Assembly (NCBI GenBank): GCA_017483225.1
Contig: JAFULF010000025.1
Span: 1 to 64,000, forward strand
Source of the DNA: Alistipes sp.
GTDB lineage: Bacteria; Bacteroidota; Bacteroidia; Bacteroidales; Rikenellaceae
Reading direction: 5' to 3'
DNA length: 64,000 bases
Shown: positions 35,310 to 42,985 of the stretch, piece after piece
Numbering within the stretch: position 1 is the stretch's first letter
How the letters are laid out: each line of letters starts with the position of its first letter
Notes under the pieces: model-generated
The model's input: only the letters and a program-made list of their open reading frames with translations
The model's database searches: none
What the model was told of the DNA's origin: nothing
Position numbers and translations under genes: made by a program

Positions 35310-35516
35310 CTACTCCTGCTTGTCAAGAAACCTCTCGACGAACTTATCCTCCACCTTGTTGTAGGCTCCGACAACAGCATCCTCGACGGCTTGATAGCCC
35401 GACACAACGCTCTGCTCGACAGTCTGATAGCCTGACACGACGCCATTCTCAATCTTCTTGTAGGTATCGACAACCTTCTGCTCTACCTCCCCTGTTTTCA
35501 ACTTGTACTCGCTCAT
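35310..35516 (-). CDS. Small repeat-helical protein, function unknown
   Basis: The 68-residue product contains three related segments of about 12 residues: VVSGYQTVEQS, VVSGYQAVEDA and VVGAYNKVEDK. Similar short helical proteins occur widely in gut bacteria without a known role. It has no signal peptide or membrane helix. The minus-strand upstream region has a weak -7-like box (GAACTTTG) about 30 bp before the ATG. Confidence 0.75.
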   Translation of the reverse strand: MSEYKLKTGEVEQKVVDTYKKIENGVVSGYQTVEQSVVSGYQAVEDAVVGAYNKVEDKFVERFLDKQE

Positions 35517-35760
35517 AATCTATAAATGTTTGATGGTGCAAAGTTCGGGGTATAAAGGGCCGTGCGGTGGCCCATATTTCTCGATAGTTGGTATGTTTTT
35601 CCCCATTTTTCGCTTAAAGAGTATGAATATACGTGCAAAATGGGTATATTTACCACAAAATATAAACCCCTCGGATATGGTATGAAGCGCAGGCTATCGT
35701 CAATGGCGACATAAGATTGAACGGGAGATTGACTCCGGCAGCCGCATCGGCAATGACCTC
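35517..35760. other. Intergenic region upstream of the AraC regulator
   Basis: AT-rich leader (35580-35670) with TATATTTA and ATATAAAC segments. An ATG at 35682 opens a 10-codon frame (MKRRLSSMAT) that stops before joining the regulator frame. No other gene seen. Confidence 0.4.
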
Positions 35761-36558
35761 GTGATTGTGAAGCGTGACCGCTACTTCGAGTATGCCGGTG
35801 TGCCGATTCGCAACGATGTGACCACGGCAATATTTATACGTCGGGGGCGTAGCCGTGTGAGGATTGATATGCGAGAGTATGCCGTCAATGCGCCCTGTAT
35901 GATGGTCATCCTTGCGGAGCAGGTCTATCAGCTGCTTGATTGCAGCGACGATATAGAGGTTACGGCGATGGTGATGTCGCAGAACTTCTCGCAGGAGCTA
36001 TTCTATGAGCAAGGGGTGGTGAGCAACCTCTACAAGCAGGTTGTCGGCAACCCTATTATGGATTTGAGCGGTGACTTGGCGATTTACGATGCCTACTTCG
36101 CTCTGCTTGCAAACCTTATGCGCTCGCCACATAGACAGTTCAAACTCGAAGCCGCCAAACACCTGACCCTCTCGATGTTCTACGGCTATACCCATATGCG
36201 CCACTCCCTCACGCAGGTCAGGCCCCGCTCGGGGAGCGAGCTGCTGGCGGAGCGGTTTGAGGAGTTGCTGCGCAGCCACTACGCTCGTGAGCGGGGCGTG
36301 GAGTTTTATGCTCGGCAGTTGTGCGTCACCCCGAAGTACCTCTCGCAGGTGCTGAAACGCACGAGCGGCCAATCCGCCTTGAAGCGTATCGAGGAGTATG
36401 TGGTCACGGAGGCGAAACTCTTGCTCTCGACGACCGATATGACCATCCAGCAGATAAGCTATGCCCTCAACTTCCCCTCGCAGTCGGTCTTTGGTAAATA
36501 CTTCAAGCGCATAACCGGCCTCTCGCCTATGGATTACCGCAGGAGGCTCTGCCGATAG
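35761..36558 (+). CDS. AraC-family transcriptional regulator
   Basis: The 265-residue product has a cupin-like N-terminal sensing part (YFEYAGVPIRNDVTTAIFIRRG, CMMVILAEQVYQLLD). The C-terminal double helix-turn-helix domain (about 170-263) contains FYARQLCVTPKYLSQVLKRTSG and MTIQQISYALNFPSQSVFGKYFKRITGLSP. No ATG is available near the N-terminus: the frame is open from 35686, and only GTG codons at 35761 or 35767 are good starts. The N-terminus may be truncated or frameshifted. It stands alone; the target is unknown. Confidence 0.88.
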   Translation: MIVKRDRYFEYAGVPIRNDVTTAIFIRRGRSRVRIDMREYAVNAPCMMVILAEQVYQLLDCSDDIEVTAMVMSQNFSQELFYEQGVVSNLYKQVVGNPIMDLSGDLAIYDAYFALLANLMRSPHRQFKLEAAKHLTLSMFYGYTHMRHSLTQVRPRSGSELLAERFEELLRSHYARERGVEFYARQLCVTPKYLSQVLKRTSGQSALKRIEEYVVTEAKLLLSTTDMTIQQISYALNFPSQSVFGKYFKRITGLSPMDYRRRLCR

Positions 36559-36621
36559 GGACGGGCTGCGCAACGATAAAGGAGGAAAAGGGGCATAGGG
36601 GACTCTCGTAAGGTCGCAGGA

Positions 36622-36656
36622 GCCTCAATATCGTTCGACCGTGCGAGGCCTTTCTT
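36622..36656 (+). terminator. Possible terminator after the AraC gene
   Basis: GCCTC (36623-36627) and GAGGC (36645-36649) close a hairpin followed by CTTTCTT. The stem is short. Confidence 0.4.
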
Positions 36657-36722
36657 CTGTTATTATCTGATGCAGCGGGCGGATATCGCCTACGCAATTG
36701 TGCTACTTTCGCAGATTGTAAC

Positions 36723-36730
36723 TATCTTTG
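36723..36730 (+). promoter_or_regulatory. -7 box directly upstream of mnmA
   Basis: TATCTTTG ends 5 nt before the ATG at 36736, implying a leaderless or nearly leaderless mRNA. Confidence 0.6.
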
Positions 36731-36735
36731 TGGGT

Positions 36736-37788
36736 ATGGAGTCGAACAGAAGAGTTTTATTGGGGATGAGCGGAGGCACGGACAGCTCTGTGGCTGCTCT
36801 GCTGCTGCAAGAGGCCGGATATGAGGTGGTGGGCGTGACCTTCCGTTTTTACGAGAGGGAGGGCTGCACAGAGTATCTGGACGATGCTCGTGATTTGTGC
36901 CGTCGGCTCGCAATCTCGCACATTATCTCTGACCAGCGAGAGCTCTTCCGGTCGGTCGTCATCGACTACTTCATCCGTGAGTATATGGATGGTCATACAC
37001 CGGTGCCTTGTACTCTGTGCAACAACCTCTTGAAGTGGCCTCTGCTCCGCCGGCTGGCCGACGAGATGGGGATTTATCATCTGGCTACGGGACACTATGT
37101 TCGGAAGCAGCGCATCGGGGAGCATTGGCACATCATTGACGGTGCCGACCCGCAGAAGAGCCAGTCGTTCTTCTTGTGGGGCCTGCCACAAGAGGTCTTG
37201 GAGCGGATGCTGCTGCCGATGGGCGACCTTACGAAGCAGCGTGTCCGTGAGATTGCTCGGGAGCGTGGGTTCCTGAAAGTCGCTCGGAAGAGGGACAGCC
37301 TTGGGGTCTGCTTCTGCCCGATGGATTATCGCACATTTATTCGGGATAATGTCCCGTCAGAGTCTATCCGAAAGGGCAAATTTGTCGATGAAGATGGTAA
37401 CTTCATAGCTTGGCACGAGGGCTATCCGTTCTATACCATCGGACAGAGGAGAGGGTTGGGCATTGACCTGAATCGGGCGGTCTTCGTGAAGGAGATTATC
37501 CCCTCGGAGAATAGGGTGGTGCTTGGTGACTTGAAGTCGCTGGAACGTACACAGATGCGTTTGAAGAGTTGGAACATCATCAACCCGTCGCTCCTTCTGG
37601 GACGGGACGATGTGATTGTCAAAATTCGCTATCGCAAGCAGTCGAATCGTTGCACCGTAACCCTGCTGCCTGACAACACCCTGCAAGTTTGTCTGCACGA
37701 GCCACTCGCCGCTATCGCCGCAGGTCAAGCCGCCGTATTCTATCGTGATGATGTGGTGCTGGGTGGCGGAATTATCGTGGAGGGATAG
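36736..37788 (+). CDS. mnmA: tRNA-specific 2-thiouridylase
   Basis: About 350 residues. The PP-loop [15 protein letters not shown] binds ATP. The paired catalytic cysteines are in VPCTLCN and SLGVCFCPM. The tRNA-binding [11 protein letters not shown] and a C-terminal barrel follow. It places sulfur on U34 of Glu, Gln and Lys tRNAs. The longer frame from 36670 is rejected because it would start upstream of the promoter box. Codon use (CGG Arg, GGG Gly) is a little unlike the neighbours. The protein is shorter in the middle than E. coli MnmA, so it may be one of the extra MnmA copies common in Bacteroidales. Confidence 0.92.
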   Translation: MESNRRVLLGMSGGTDSSVAALLLQEAGYEVVGVTFRFYEREGCTEYLDDARDLCRRLAISHIISDQRELFRSVVIDYFIREYMDGHTPVPCTLCNNLLKWPLLRRLADEMGIYHLATGHYVRKQRIGEHWHIIDGADPQKSQSFFLWGLPQEVLERMLLPMGDLTKQRVREIARERGFLKVARKRDSLGVCFCPMDYRTFIRDNVPSESIRKGKFVDEDGNFIAWHEGYPFYTIGQRRGLGIDLNRAVFVKEIIPSENRVVLGDLKSLERTQMRLKSWNIINPSLLLGRDDVIVKIRYRKQSNRCTVTLLPDNTLQVCLHEPLAAIAAGQAAVFYRDDVVLGGGIIVEG

Positions 37789-37827
37789 AGGGAGGTAAAG
37801 TCGTGTTTTGACCGTTCTGTTAATAAT

Positions 37828-37866
37828 GGTAATGATGCAAAAAGCGCCGCTTTTTGCATCATTACC
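37828..37866. terminator. Perfect 39-bp palindrome between mnmA and the thioesterase gene
   Basis: GGTAATGATGCAAAAAGCG (19 bp) is followed by a single C and its exact complement. It lies between convergent genes. The core AAAAAGCG-C-CGCTTTTT could act as a bidirectional terminator, though the T-run is inside the stem. Confidence 0.7.
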
Positions 37867-37952
37867 TTAATAATTATTGTGCAACAAACATCCAGAAGCG
37901 AACAAAGATGGTTTTCCTGCCTGCGCTCCTGCTTCACCTCTTACCTGCGTCC

Positions 37953-38450
37953 CTACTTCACCTTTTGCCACACCTCGAATGGAGCTACCTCCTCCTCGGC
38001 GAGGGTGTACTCTCGCACGGGAACATTCGAGCTTGTCACAAGGAAGTAGATGCAGGTGGCCTCGGTGCAGAGTTCGCCCGCCGAGTTATATAGCGACCCC
38101 TCGACGGTGATGATGTTGCGACGTTGCTCGACCATCTTCGCCCGCAGGTATATGGTGCCCTCCGAGAGGCGCACGGGCTTGCGGTAGCGCATCTCCATTC
38201 GGGAGGTCACGCCACTGCGTTGCAACTTTCGGGAGATGACCCAGCCGCACAACTCGTCGAGCAGGGTCGCCTGCACGCCGCCGTGCAACGTGTCGAGCCA
38301 GCTCTGAAATTCGATTGTCGGCTCCCAGCGGCAGACGATATATTCGCCATCCTCGTAGAACTCCATCTTCAAACCGGAGCTATGGTGCGGGTCGCAGCCG
38401 TAGCAGTGGTATCCCTCCTCTCCAATCCACGGATTGATAACTCTTCTCAT
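37953..38450 (-). CDS. PaaI-type hotdog-fold thioesterase
   Basis: The 165-residue protein has the hotdog catalytic region LDTLHGGVQATLLDELCGWV. The N-terminus contains GYHCYGCDPHHSSGLKMEF, a Cys/His-rich lead seen in a subset of PaaI-like thioesterases. It should cleave acyl-CoA or acyl-ACP thioesters; the acyl group is unknown. It lies 17 nt after the exporter gene on the same strand. Confidence 0.88.
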   Translation of the reverse strand: MRRVINPWIGEEGYHCYGCDPHHSSGLKMEFYEDGEYIVCRWEPTIEFQSWLDTLHGGVQATLLDELCGWVISRKLQRSGVTSRMEMRYRKPVRLSEGTIYLRAKMVEQRRNIITVEGSLYNSAGELCTEATCIYFLVTSSNVPVREYTLAEEEVAPFEVWQKVK

Positions 38451-38467
38451 CTTCGTATCTTTTTTAG

Positions 38468-40300
38468 TTATGCAACGCTCTGCATCTCAATAAGTTTAGC
38501 ATATATTCCGCCAAGGGCCATCAACTCCTCGTGAGTGCCCTGCTCGGCTATGCGACCGCCGTCGATAACCAGAATCTTGTTGGCGTTGTGTATGGTGCTG
38601 AGGCGGTGGGCGATGACCACCGAAGTGCGACCTTGGAGCAGTGAGGTGAGTGCCTCCTGCACCAGCTTCTCGCTCTCGGTGTCGAGTGCCGAGGTTGCCT
38701 CGTCAAGAATCAGGAACTCCGGATTTTTGAGCACGGCACGTGCGATGCTCAACCTCTGTCGCTGTCCGCCCGAGAGCTTGGAGCCACGGTCGCCGATGTT
38801 GGTTTGGTACCCCTCCGGAGCCTCCATGATGAAGTTGTGGGCATTGGCAACCTTTGCCGCTGCGACAATCTCCTCGTGGGTGGCACCCTCCTTGCCGAGG
38901 GCGATATTGCTCTCGATGGTGTCGTTGAAGAGCACCGTATCCTGCGACACGAGGCTCATATACTTGCGCAGGCTCTCCTGCGAGAACTCCTTGATAGATA
39001 CTCCGTCGAAGAGGATGTCGCCCTGCTGTGGGTCGTAGAAGCGTGGCATAAGCTCGCTGAGTGTCGATTTGCCACCGCCCGAAGGGCCTACAAGGGCAAC
39101 GGTCTCGCCCTTGGCTATGTCGAAGGAGATGTTGTGCAGAATCTCACGCTCCCCGTCGTACGAGAAGCAGATGTTGCGGAACTCGACCTTATGCTTGAAG
39201 CCCTCGAAGGTGCGAGCTGACGGGGCATCCTGAATCTCGCTCTTGGCATCTATGATGGAGAAGATACGCTCGCCGGCAGCCACACCTTGGTTGATGTTGG
39301 CAAACTGGTCGATGAAGGAGCGTACCGGACGGGTAATCTGCGAGAAGGCGGCGATGAAGGCGATGAATCCTGCGGCGCTCAGCGACCCCTTGGTCACGAG
39401 CGAGCCTCCGAAGCAGAGGATGACACCCACGGCGGAGATGCCGAGGAACTCGCTCATCGGCGATGCCAACTGCTGGCGACGTGCCATCCAGAGCATCAGC
39501 TCCGAAATCTCGGCGTTGATGGCGTGGAACTTCTCCTTGATATACTCTGCGGCGGTGTAGGTCTTGATAATCTTGATGCCGCCGAGCGACTCGTCGAGCA
39601 CGCTGACCATATCGCCTATGCGTTGCTGACTACGGCTTGCCGGATGGCGCAGACGCTTGACGATGCCGCCGATGATAACACCCACGATAGGGAGGAAGAG
39701 CACGGCGAAGAGAGCCAACTCCCACGACACTTTGAGCATCAGTACCAGGTAGCCGATGATAAGGAACGGCTCACGGAATGCCACTTGCAGCGTGTTGGTG
39801 ATGCAGAACTGTACGGTGCCCACGTCGGAGGTAATCTTCGAGATGATGTCGCCCTTGCGCTGCTCGCTGAAAAAGCCTACGTTCATACCTATCACGTTGT
39901 CGAACATCTCGTTACGCATACGTTGCAGGCTGCGGGTGCGCAGACACTCCACCGTATAGGCACTCAGGTAGCGGAAGAGGTTGCTCATCACGTTGGCGCA
40001 CACGACAATCACCGAGAGGAGGCCGAGGATGCGGGTCATACTGAACTCCGTGCCGAAGAGCGACGTGTAGAGGTAGTTGAGCCACTGTGTCAGCGCCTCG
40101 TTGTTGAAGGCAATCTGCGGTGGTGTGTATGTAGGCACAAAGGCAAAGCCCTTGTCGAACATCGTGTTCAGGATAGGTATTATCAGTGCGTAGGTCGCCG
40201 TGTTGAATATGGCGTGCAGTGCCGCAAAGAAGAAGTAGGGCACGGCGTAGCGGCTTATCGGTTTTGCGAAGCCTAAAAGGCGGAGATATGTTTTGAACAT
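38468..40300 (-). CDS. MsbA-type ABC exporter
   Basis: The 610-residue half-transporter has six membrane helices (about 20-330). The ATPase domain has Walker A GPSGGGKSTL, signature LSGGQRQRLSIARA, Walker B LILDEATSALD and the switch His in IAHRLSTI. Bacteroidetes homologues flip lipid A precursors or other lipids to the outer leaflet. It lies between a DHH phosphoesterase gene and a thioesterase gene, all on the minus strand. Confidence 0.93.
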   Translation of the reverse strand: MFKTYLRLLGFAKPISRYAVPYFFFAALHAIFNTATYALIIPILNTMFDKGFAFVPTYTPPQIAFNNEALTQWLNYLYTSLFGTEFSMTRILGLLSVIVVCANVMSNLFRYLSAYTVECLRTRSLQRMRNEMFDNVIGMNVGFFSEQRKGDIISKITSDVGTVQFCITNTLQVAFREPFLIIGYLVLMLKVSWELALFAVLFLPIVGVIIGGIVKRLRHPASRSQQRIGDMVSVLDESLGGIKIIKTYTAAEYIKEKFHAINAEISELMLWMARRQQLASPMSEFLGISAVGVILCFGGSLVTKGSLSAAGFIAFIAAFSQITRPVRSFIDQFANINQGVAAGERIFSIIDAKSEIQDAPSARTFEGFKHKVEFRNICFSYDGEREILHNISFDIAKGETVALVGPSGGGKSTLSELMPRFYDPQQGDILFDGVSIKEFSQESLRKYMSLVSQDTVLFNDTIESNIALGKEGATHEEIVAAAKVANAHNFIMEAPEGYQTNIGDRGSKLSGGQRQRLSIARAVLKNPEFLILDEATSALDTESEKLVQEALTSLLQGRTSVVIAHRLSTIHNANKILVIDGGRIAEQGTHEELMALGGIYAKLIEMQSVA

Positions 40301-40320
40301 CTTTCTCGTCGGTTTTTAAG

Positions 40321-41346
40321 TTATACTAACCCCTCGTCGTGATACTCGTTCACAGCCTCGATATAGCGTTGTATGGTCTGCTCCATAGGGTCGAAAGACT
40401 TGCCGCCGGCAGCGTTCTTGTGGCCACCGCCGTTGAAGTATCTGCGGGCAAAGGTATTGACATCGACGTTGCCACGAGAGCGGAACGATATGCGGATAAA
40501 GCCCTGCTGCTCGGAGAACATCGCCGACATCTTCATCTTCTTGATTGTGAGCGGATAGTTCACGAAACCCTCGCTGTCGCCCTGCTGGAACCAGTGGCGA
40601 CGCATCTCCTCCTCGGTGAGCGAGAGGTATGCCACACGGCCTTGCAGCAGCGTCTTCATCTTGCGGTTGATGACGTAGCCGAAGAGTCGGGCACGACCCT
40701 CGGTGAAGGAGTTATAGACGTTGTTATAGAGGGTCGGGATGTCGATGCCTGTCTCGGCGAGTTCGGCCACCACACGGAAGAGCTCCGGCGTGAGGAATGA
40801 GAAGGCGAAGTTGCCCGTGTCGGTCATAATACCCACGTACAACTGCTCGGCAATACGCTTCGAGATGGCCTGCTTGCCGAACAATTCGACGATGATGTGG
40901 TACATAACCAGCGCCGTGCTCGATGACTCGGGGTGCGAGAATATCACGTCGAAGCCCTGCTCGGGGTTGAGGTGGTGGTCCACCAGCACCCGTCGGGCCG
41001 TAGTATTCTGCTCGATGACCTCGCTGAGCTTTTCGAGGCGGGAGATGGCACTCATATCGGCGCAGATGATGATATCCGCCTCCGAGATGACCTGCTCGGC
41101 ACGCTGCTCCTTGTCGAGCGAGTGCACGATGATGCTCTCCGACCCCGGAATCCACTTCAAGTAGTATGGGAATCGGTTTGGAACGATGCAATACACCGTA
41201 TGGCCCGTCGAGCGGAGTGTCTCCGCCAACGCCAACGAAGAGCCGAGGGCATCACCATCGGGGTTGGTATGCGACAAAATTGCAATCCTCTTTAGCTCGG
41301 CGAGCATCGCTTTAAGAGCCTCTATTCCGCTTTTTGATATATTCAT
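40321..41346 (-). CDS. DHH-family phosphoesterase (NrnA-like)
   Basis: The 341-residue enzyme has metal-binding motifs HTNPDGDALGSS, CADMSAIS and VDHHLNPE (the DHH). The C-terminal DHHA1 domain has RGNVDVNTFARRYFNGGGHKNAAGG. NrnA-type enzymes degrade nano-RNA and 3'-phosphoadenosine 5'-phosphate. It ends 20 nt before the MsbA-type gene, likely co-transcribed. Confidence 0.93.
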   Translation of the reverse strand: MNISKSGIEALKAMLAELKRIAILSHTNPDGDALGSSLALAETLRSTGHTVYCIVPNRFPYYLKWIPGSESIIVHSLDKEQRAEQVISEADIIICADMSAISRLEKLSEVIEQNTTARRVLVDHHLNPEQGFDVIFSHPESSSTALVMYHIIVELFGKQAISKRIAEQLYVGIMTDTGNFAFSFLTPELFRVVAELAETGIDIPTLYNNVYNSFTEGRARLFGYVINRKMKTLLQGRVAYLSLTEEEMRRHWFQQGDSEGFVNYPLTIKKMKMSAMFSEQQGFIRISFRSRGNVDVNTFARRYFNGGGHKNAAGGKSFDPMEQTIQRYIEAVNEYHDEGLV

Positions 41347-41392
41347 AATTGCAAAGATAATAAAAAAACGGGAATATCGGCATATATGCGAA

Positions 41393-42061
41393 TTAGTTAC
41401 GTTCTTTTAGTGTAGCCGAGTGTCCGTTTTGACGCTTGAAAGTGGTGCACCACGTCGCAATGCCACACTTGTTGCACTTGGGTGAGCGGGCCGTGCAGAC
41501 GTATCGGCCGTGCAGCAGCAGCCAGTGGTGGGCTATCGGCAATAGGTGCGACGGGATATGCTTTTCGAGTTGTAGTTCGGTCTGGCGTGGAGTCTTCGCC
41601 CCTCGGCTCAACCCTATGCGTGCCGAGACTCGGAAGATGTGGGTATCTACCGGCATAACCTCCTTGCCCCAGATGACCGCACCCACGACATTCGCCGTCT
41701 TGCGACCCACGCCGGGCAGGCGCATCATCTGCTCTATATCGTCGGGCACCTCGCCCCCAAACTCGTCGCAGAGCATACGTGCCATAGCGGCGAGGTTCTT
41801 CGCCTTATTGTTGGGGTAGGAGATGCTGCTGATGTAGGGCAGTATCTGCTCGGCCGTCGCTGCCGCCATAGATTGCGGTGTCGGGAAGGCCTCGAAGAGT
41901 GCCGGCGTGGTCATATTGACACGCTTGTCGGTGCACTGCGCCGAGAGAATCACCGCAACGAGCAACTCGTAGGGGTTGCCGTAGTTGAGTTCACTCTCCG
42001 CCACGGGCATACTCTCCAAGAAGTAGGCTATGATGTTTTCGTATCGCTCTTTGAGGGTCAT
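41393..42061 (-). CDS. nth: Endonuclease III
   Basis: About 222 residues from the ATG at 42061. The helix-hairpin-helix LPGVGRKTANVV carries the catalytic Lys, the catalytic Asp is in MPVDTH, and the 4Fe-4S cluster has the spacing C-x6-C-x2-C-x5-C (CTARSPKCNKCGIATWC). The enzyme removes oxidised pyrimidines. Its ATG overlaps the glycosyltransferase stop by 4 nt (ATGA), so the two are translationally coupled. Confidence 0.95.
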   Translation of the reverse strand: MTLKERYENIIAYFLESMPVAESELNYGNPYELLVAVILSAQCTDKRVNMTTPALFEAFPTPQSMAAATAEQILPYISSISYPNNKAKNLAAMARMLCDEFGGEVPDDIEQMMRLPGVGRKTANVVGAVIWGKEVMPVDTHIFRVSARIGLSRGAKTPRQTELQLEKHIPSHLLPIAHHWLLLHGRYVCTARSPKCNKCGIATWCTTFKRQNGHSATLKERN

Positions 42062-42978
42062 AGTTTCAGAAGTCGTTTTTTGATTACTATTTTCAGCGCA
42101 TCGGGGCAGAGCAGCAGACGGGGCGTTCTGTGTACATCGCTCCACCAACGACGGCATAGCTCACGGAGCGAGCCCTCGATGGCGAGTGCCCACATGGCCT
42201 CACGATGGGCACGGCGAAGGATGCTGTAACGCTCCTTGTTGTTGCCGTAACGCTCATTAAACCACAGCATTATCTCGTACAGCGAGTCGCAGAAGGCGAT
42301 GCGCTTGCGCAAATCTCTGCCGTGGCTGACACTCCCCGTCACAATGCGGTGCACGGCCGTTATGCGGTCTATAAATTTAATCTGCGAGTTGGCCGCAAAC
42401 CACAGCCACATAGGCAGGTCGTCGGTGAGCCACTCGGGGTGCAGGTCGGGGCGTACCTCGGTGTAGTACTGCTCAATGAGGCCCTTGCGGGCTACCGTGG
42501 TGCAGTTCTCGGCGGTGTTCAGGCGTAGCATTGACGAAAAATCCTCGTGGCCACCCTGCGGAGGGTATATGCTGCGTATGCCCTGCGCCTCATCCACACG
42601 CTCGGAGCGGGTGTAGCACATTCCGCACTCGGGGTGAGCCTCCAACCACTCCGTCTGCACCTGCAACTTGTCCGTGTCGCTCCACAGGTCGTCGCCGTCG
42701 CACATAGCTACATACTTGCCACGTGCGGAGGCTATCGTGCGGCGATAGTTCTCTCGCCAGCCGACATTGTGCTCCGAGGTTATGATGCGCACCCGCTCGG
42801 GGTACTGCTCGGCGTAGGCTCGGCAGATGGCGGGGGTGGTGTCGGTGCTGCAATCCTCGCCCAGAAGCAACTCCACGCCAAAGGAGGTCTGCTGTGCAAG
42901 AACGCTCTCAATGGCTTGTGCGAGGTACTCTTCGTGGTTGTATGTGGTCATACAGACCGATACGAGGGGGGCTGACAT
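42058..42978 (-). CDS. Family 2 glycosyltransferase
   Basis: The 306-residue GT-A protein begins VSVCMTTYNHEEYLAQAIES. The metal/nucleotide-sugar site is in CDGDDLW, with an LLGEDCSTDTTPAI motif earlier. It should transfer a sugar in surface polysaccharide or lipid synthesis; donor and acceptor are unknown. It stands alone among housekeeping genes and is not in a polysaccharide cluster. It lies 7 nt after the helicase gene. Confidence 0.9.
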   Translation of the reverse strand: MSAPLVSVCMTTYNHEEYLAQAIESVLAQQTSFGVELLLGEDCSTDTTPAICRAYAEQYPERVRIITSEHNVGWRENYRRTIASARGKYVAMCDGDDLWSDTDKLQVQTEWLEAHPECGMCYTRSERVDEAQGIRSIYPPQGGHEDFSSMLRLNTAENCTTVARKGLIEQYYTEVRPDLHPEWLTDDLPMWLWFAANSQIKFIDRITAVHRIVTGSVSHGRDLRKRIAFCDSLYEIMLWFNERYGNNKERYSILRRAHREAMWALAIEGSLRELCRRWWSDVHRTPRLLLCPDALKIVIKKRLLKL

Positions 42979-42985
42979 ATCTCTC

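Noticed and set aside
39287..40276. 329-codon plus-strand frame
   Set aside because: Antisense shadow of the MsbA-type exporter gene.
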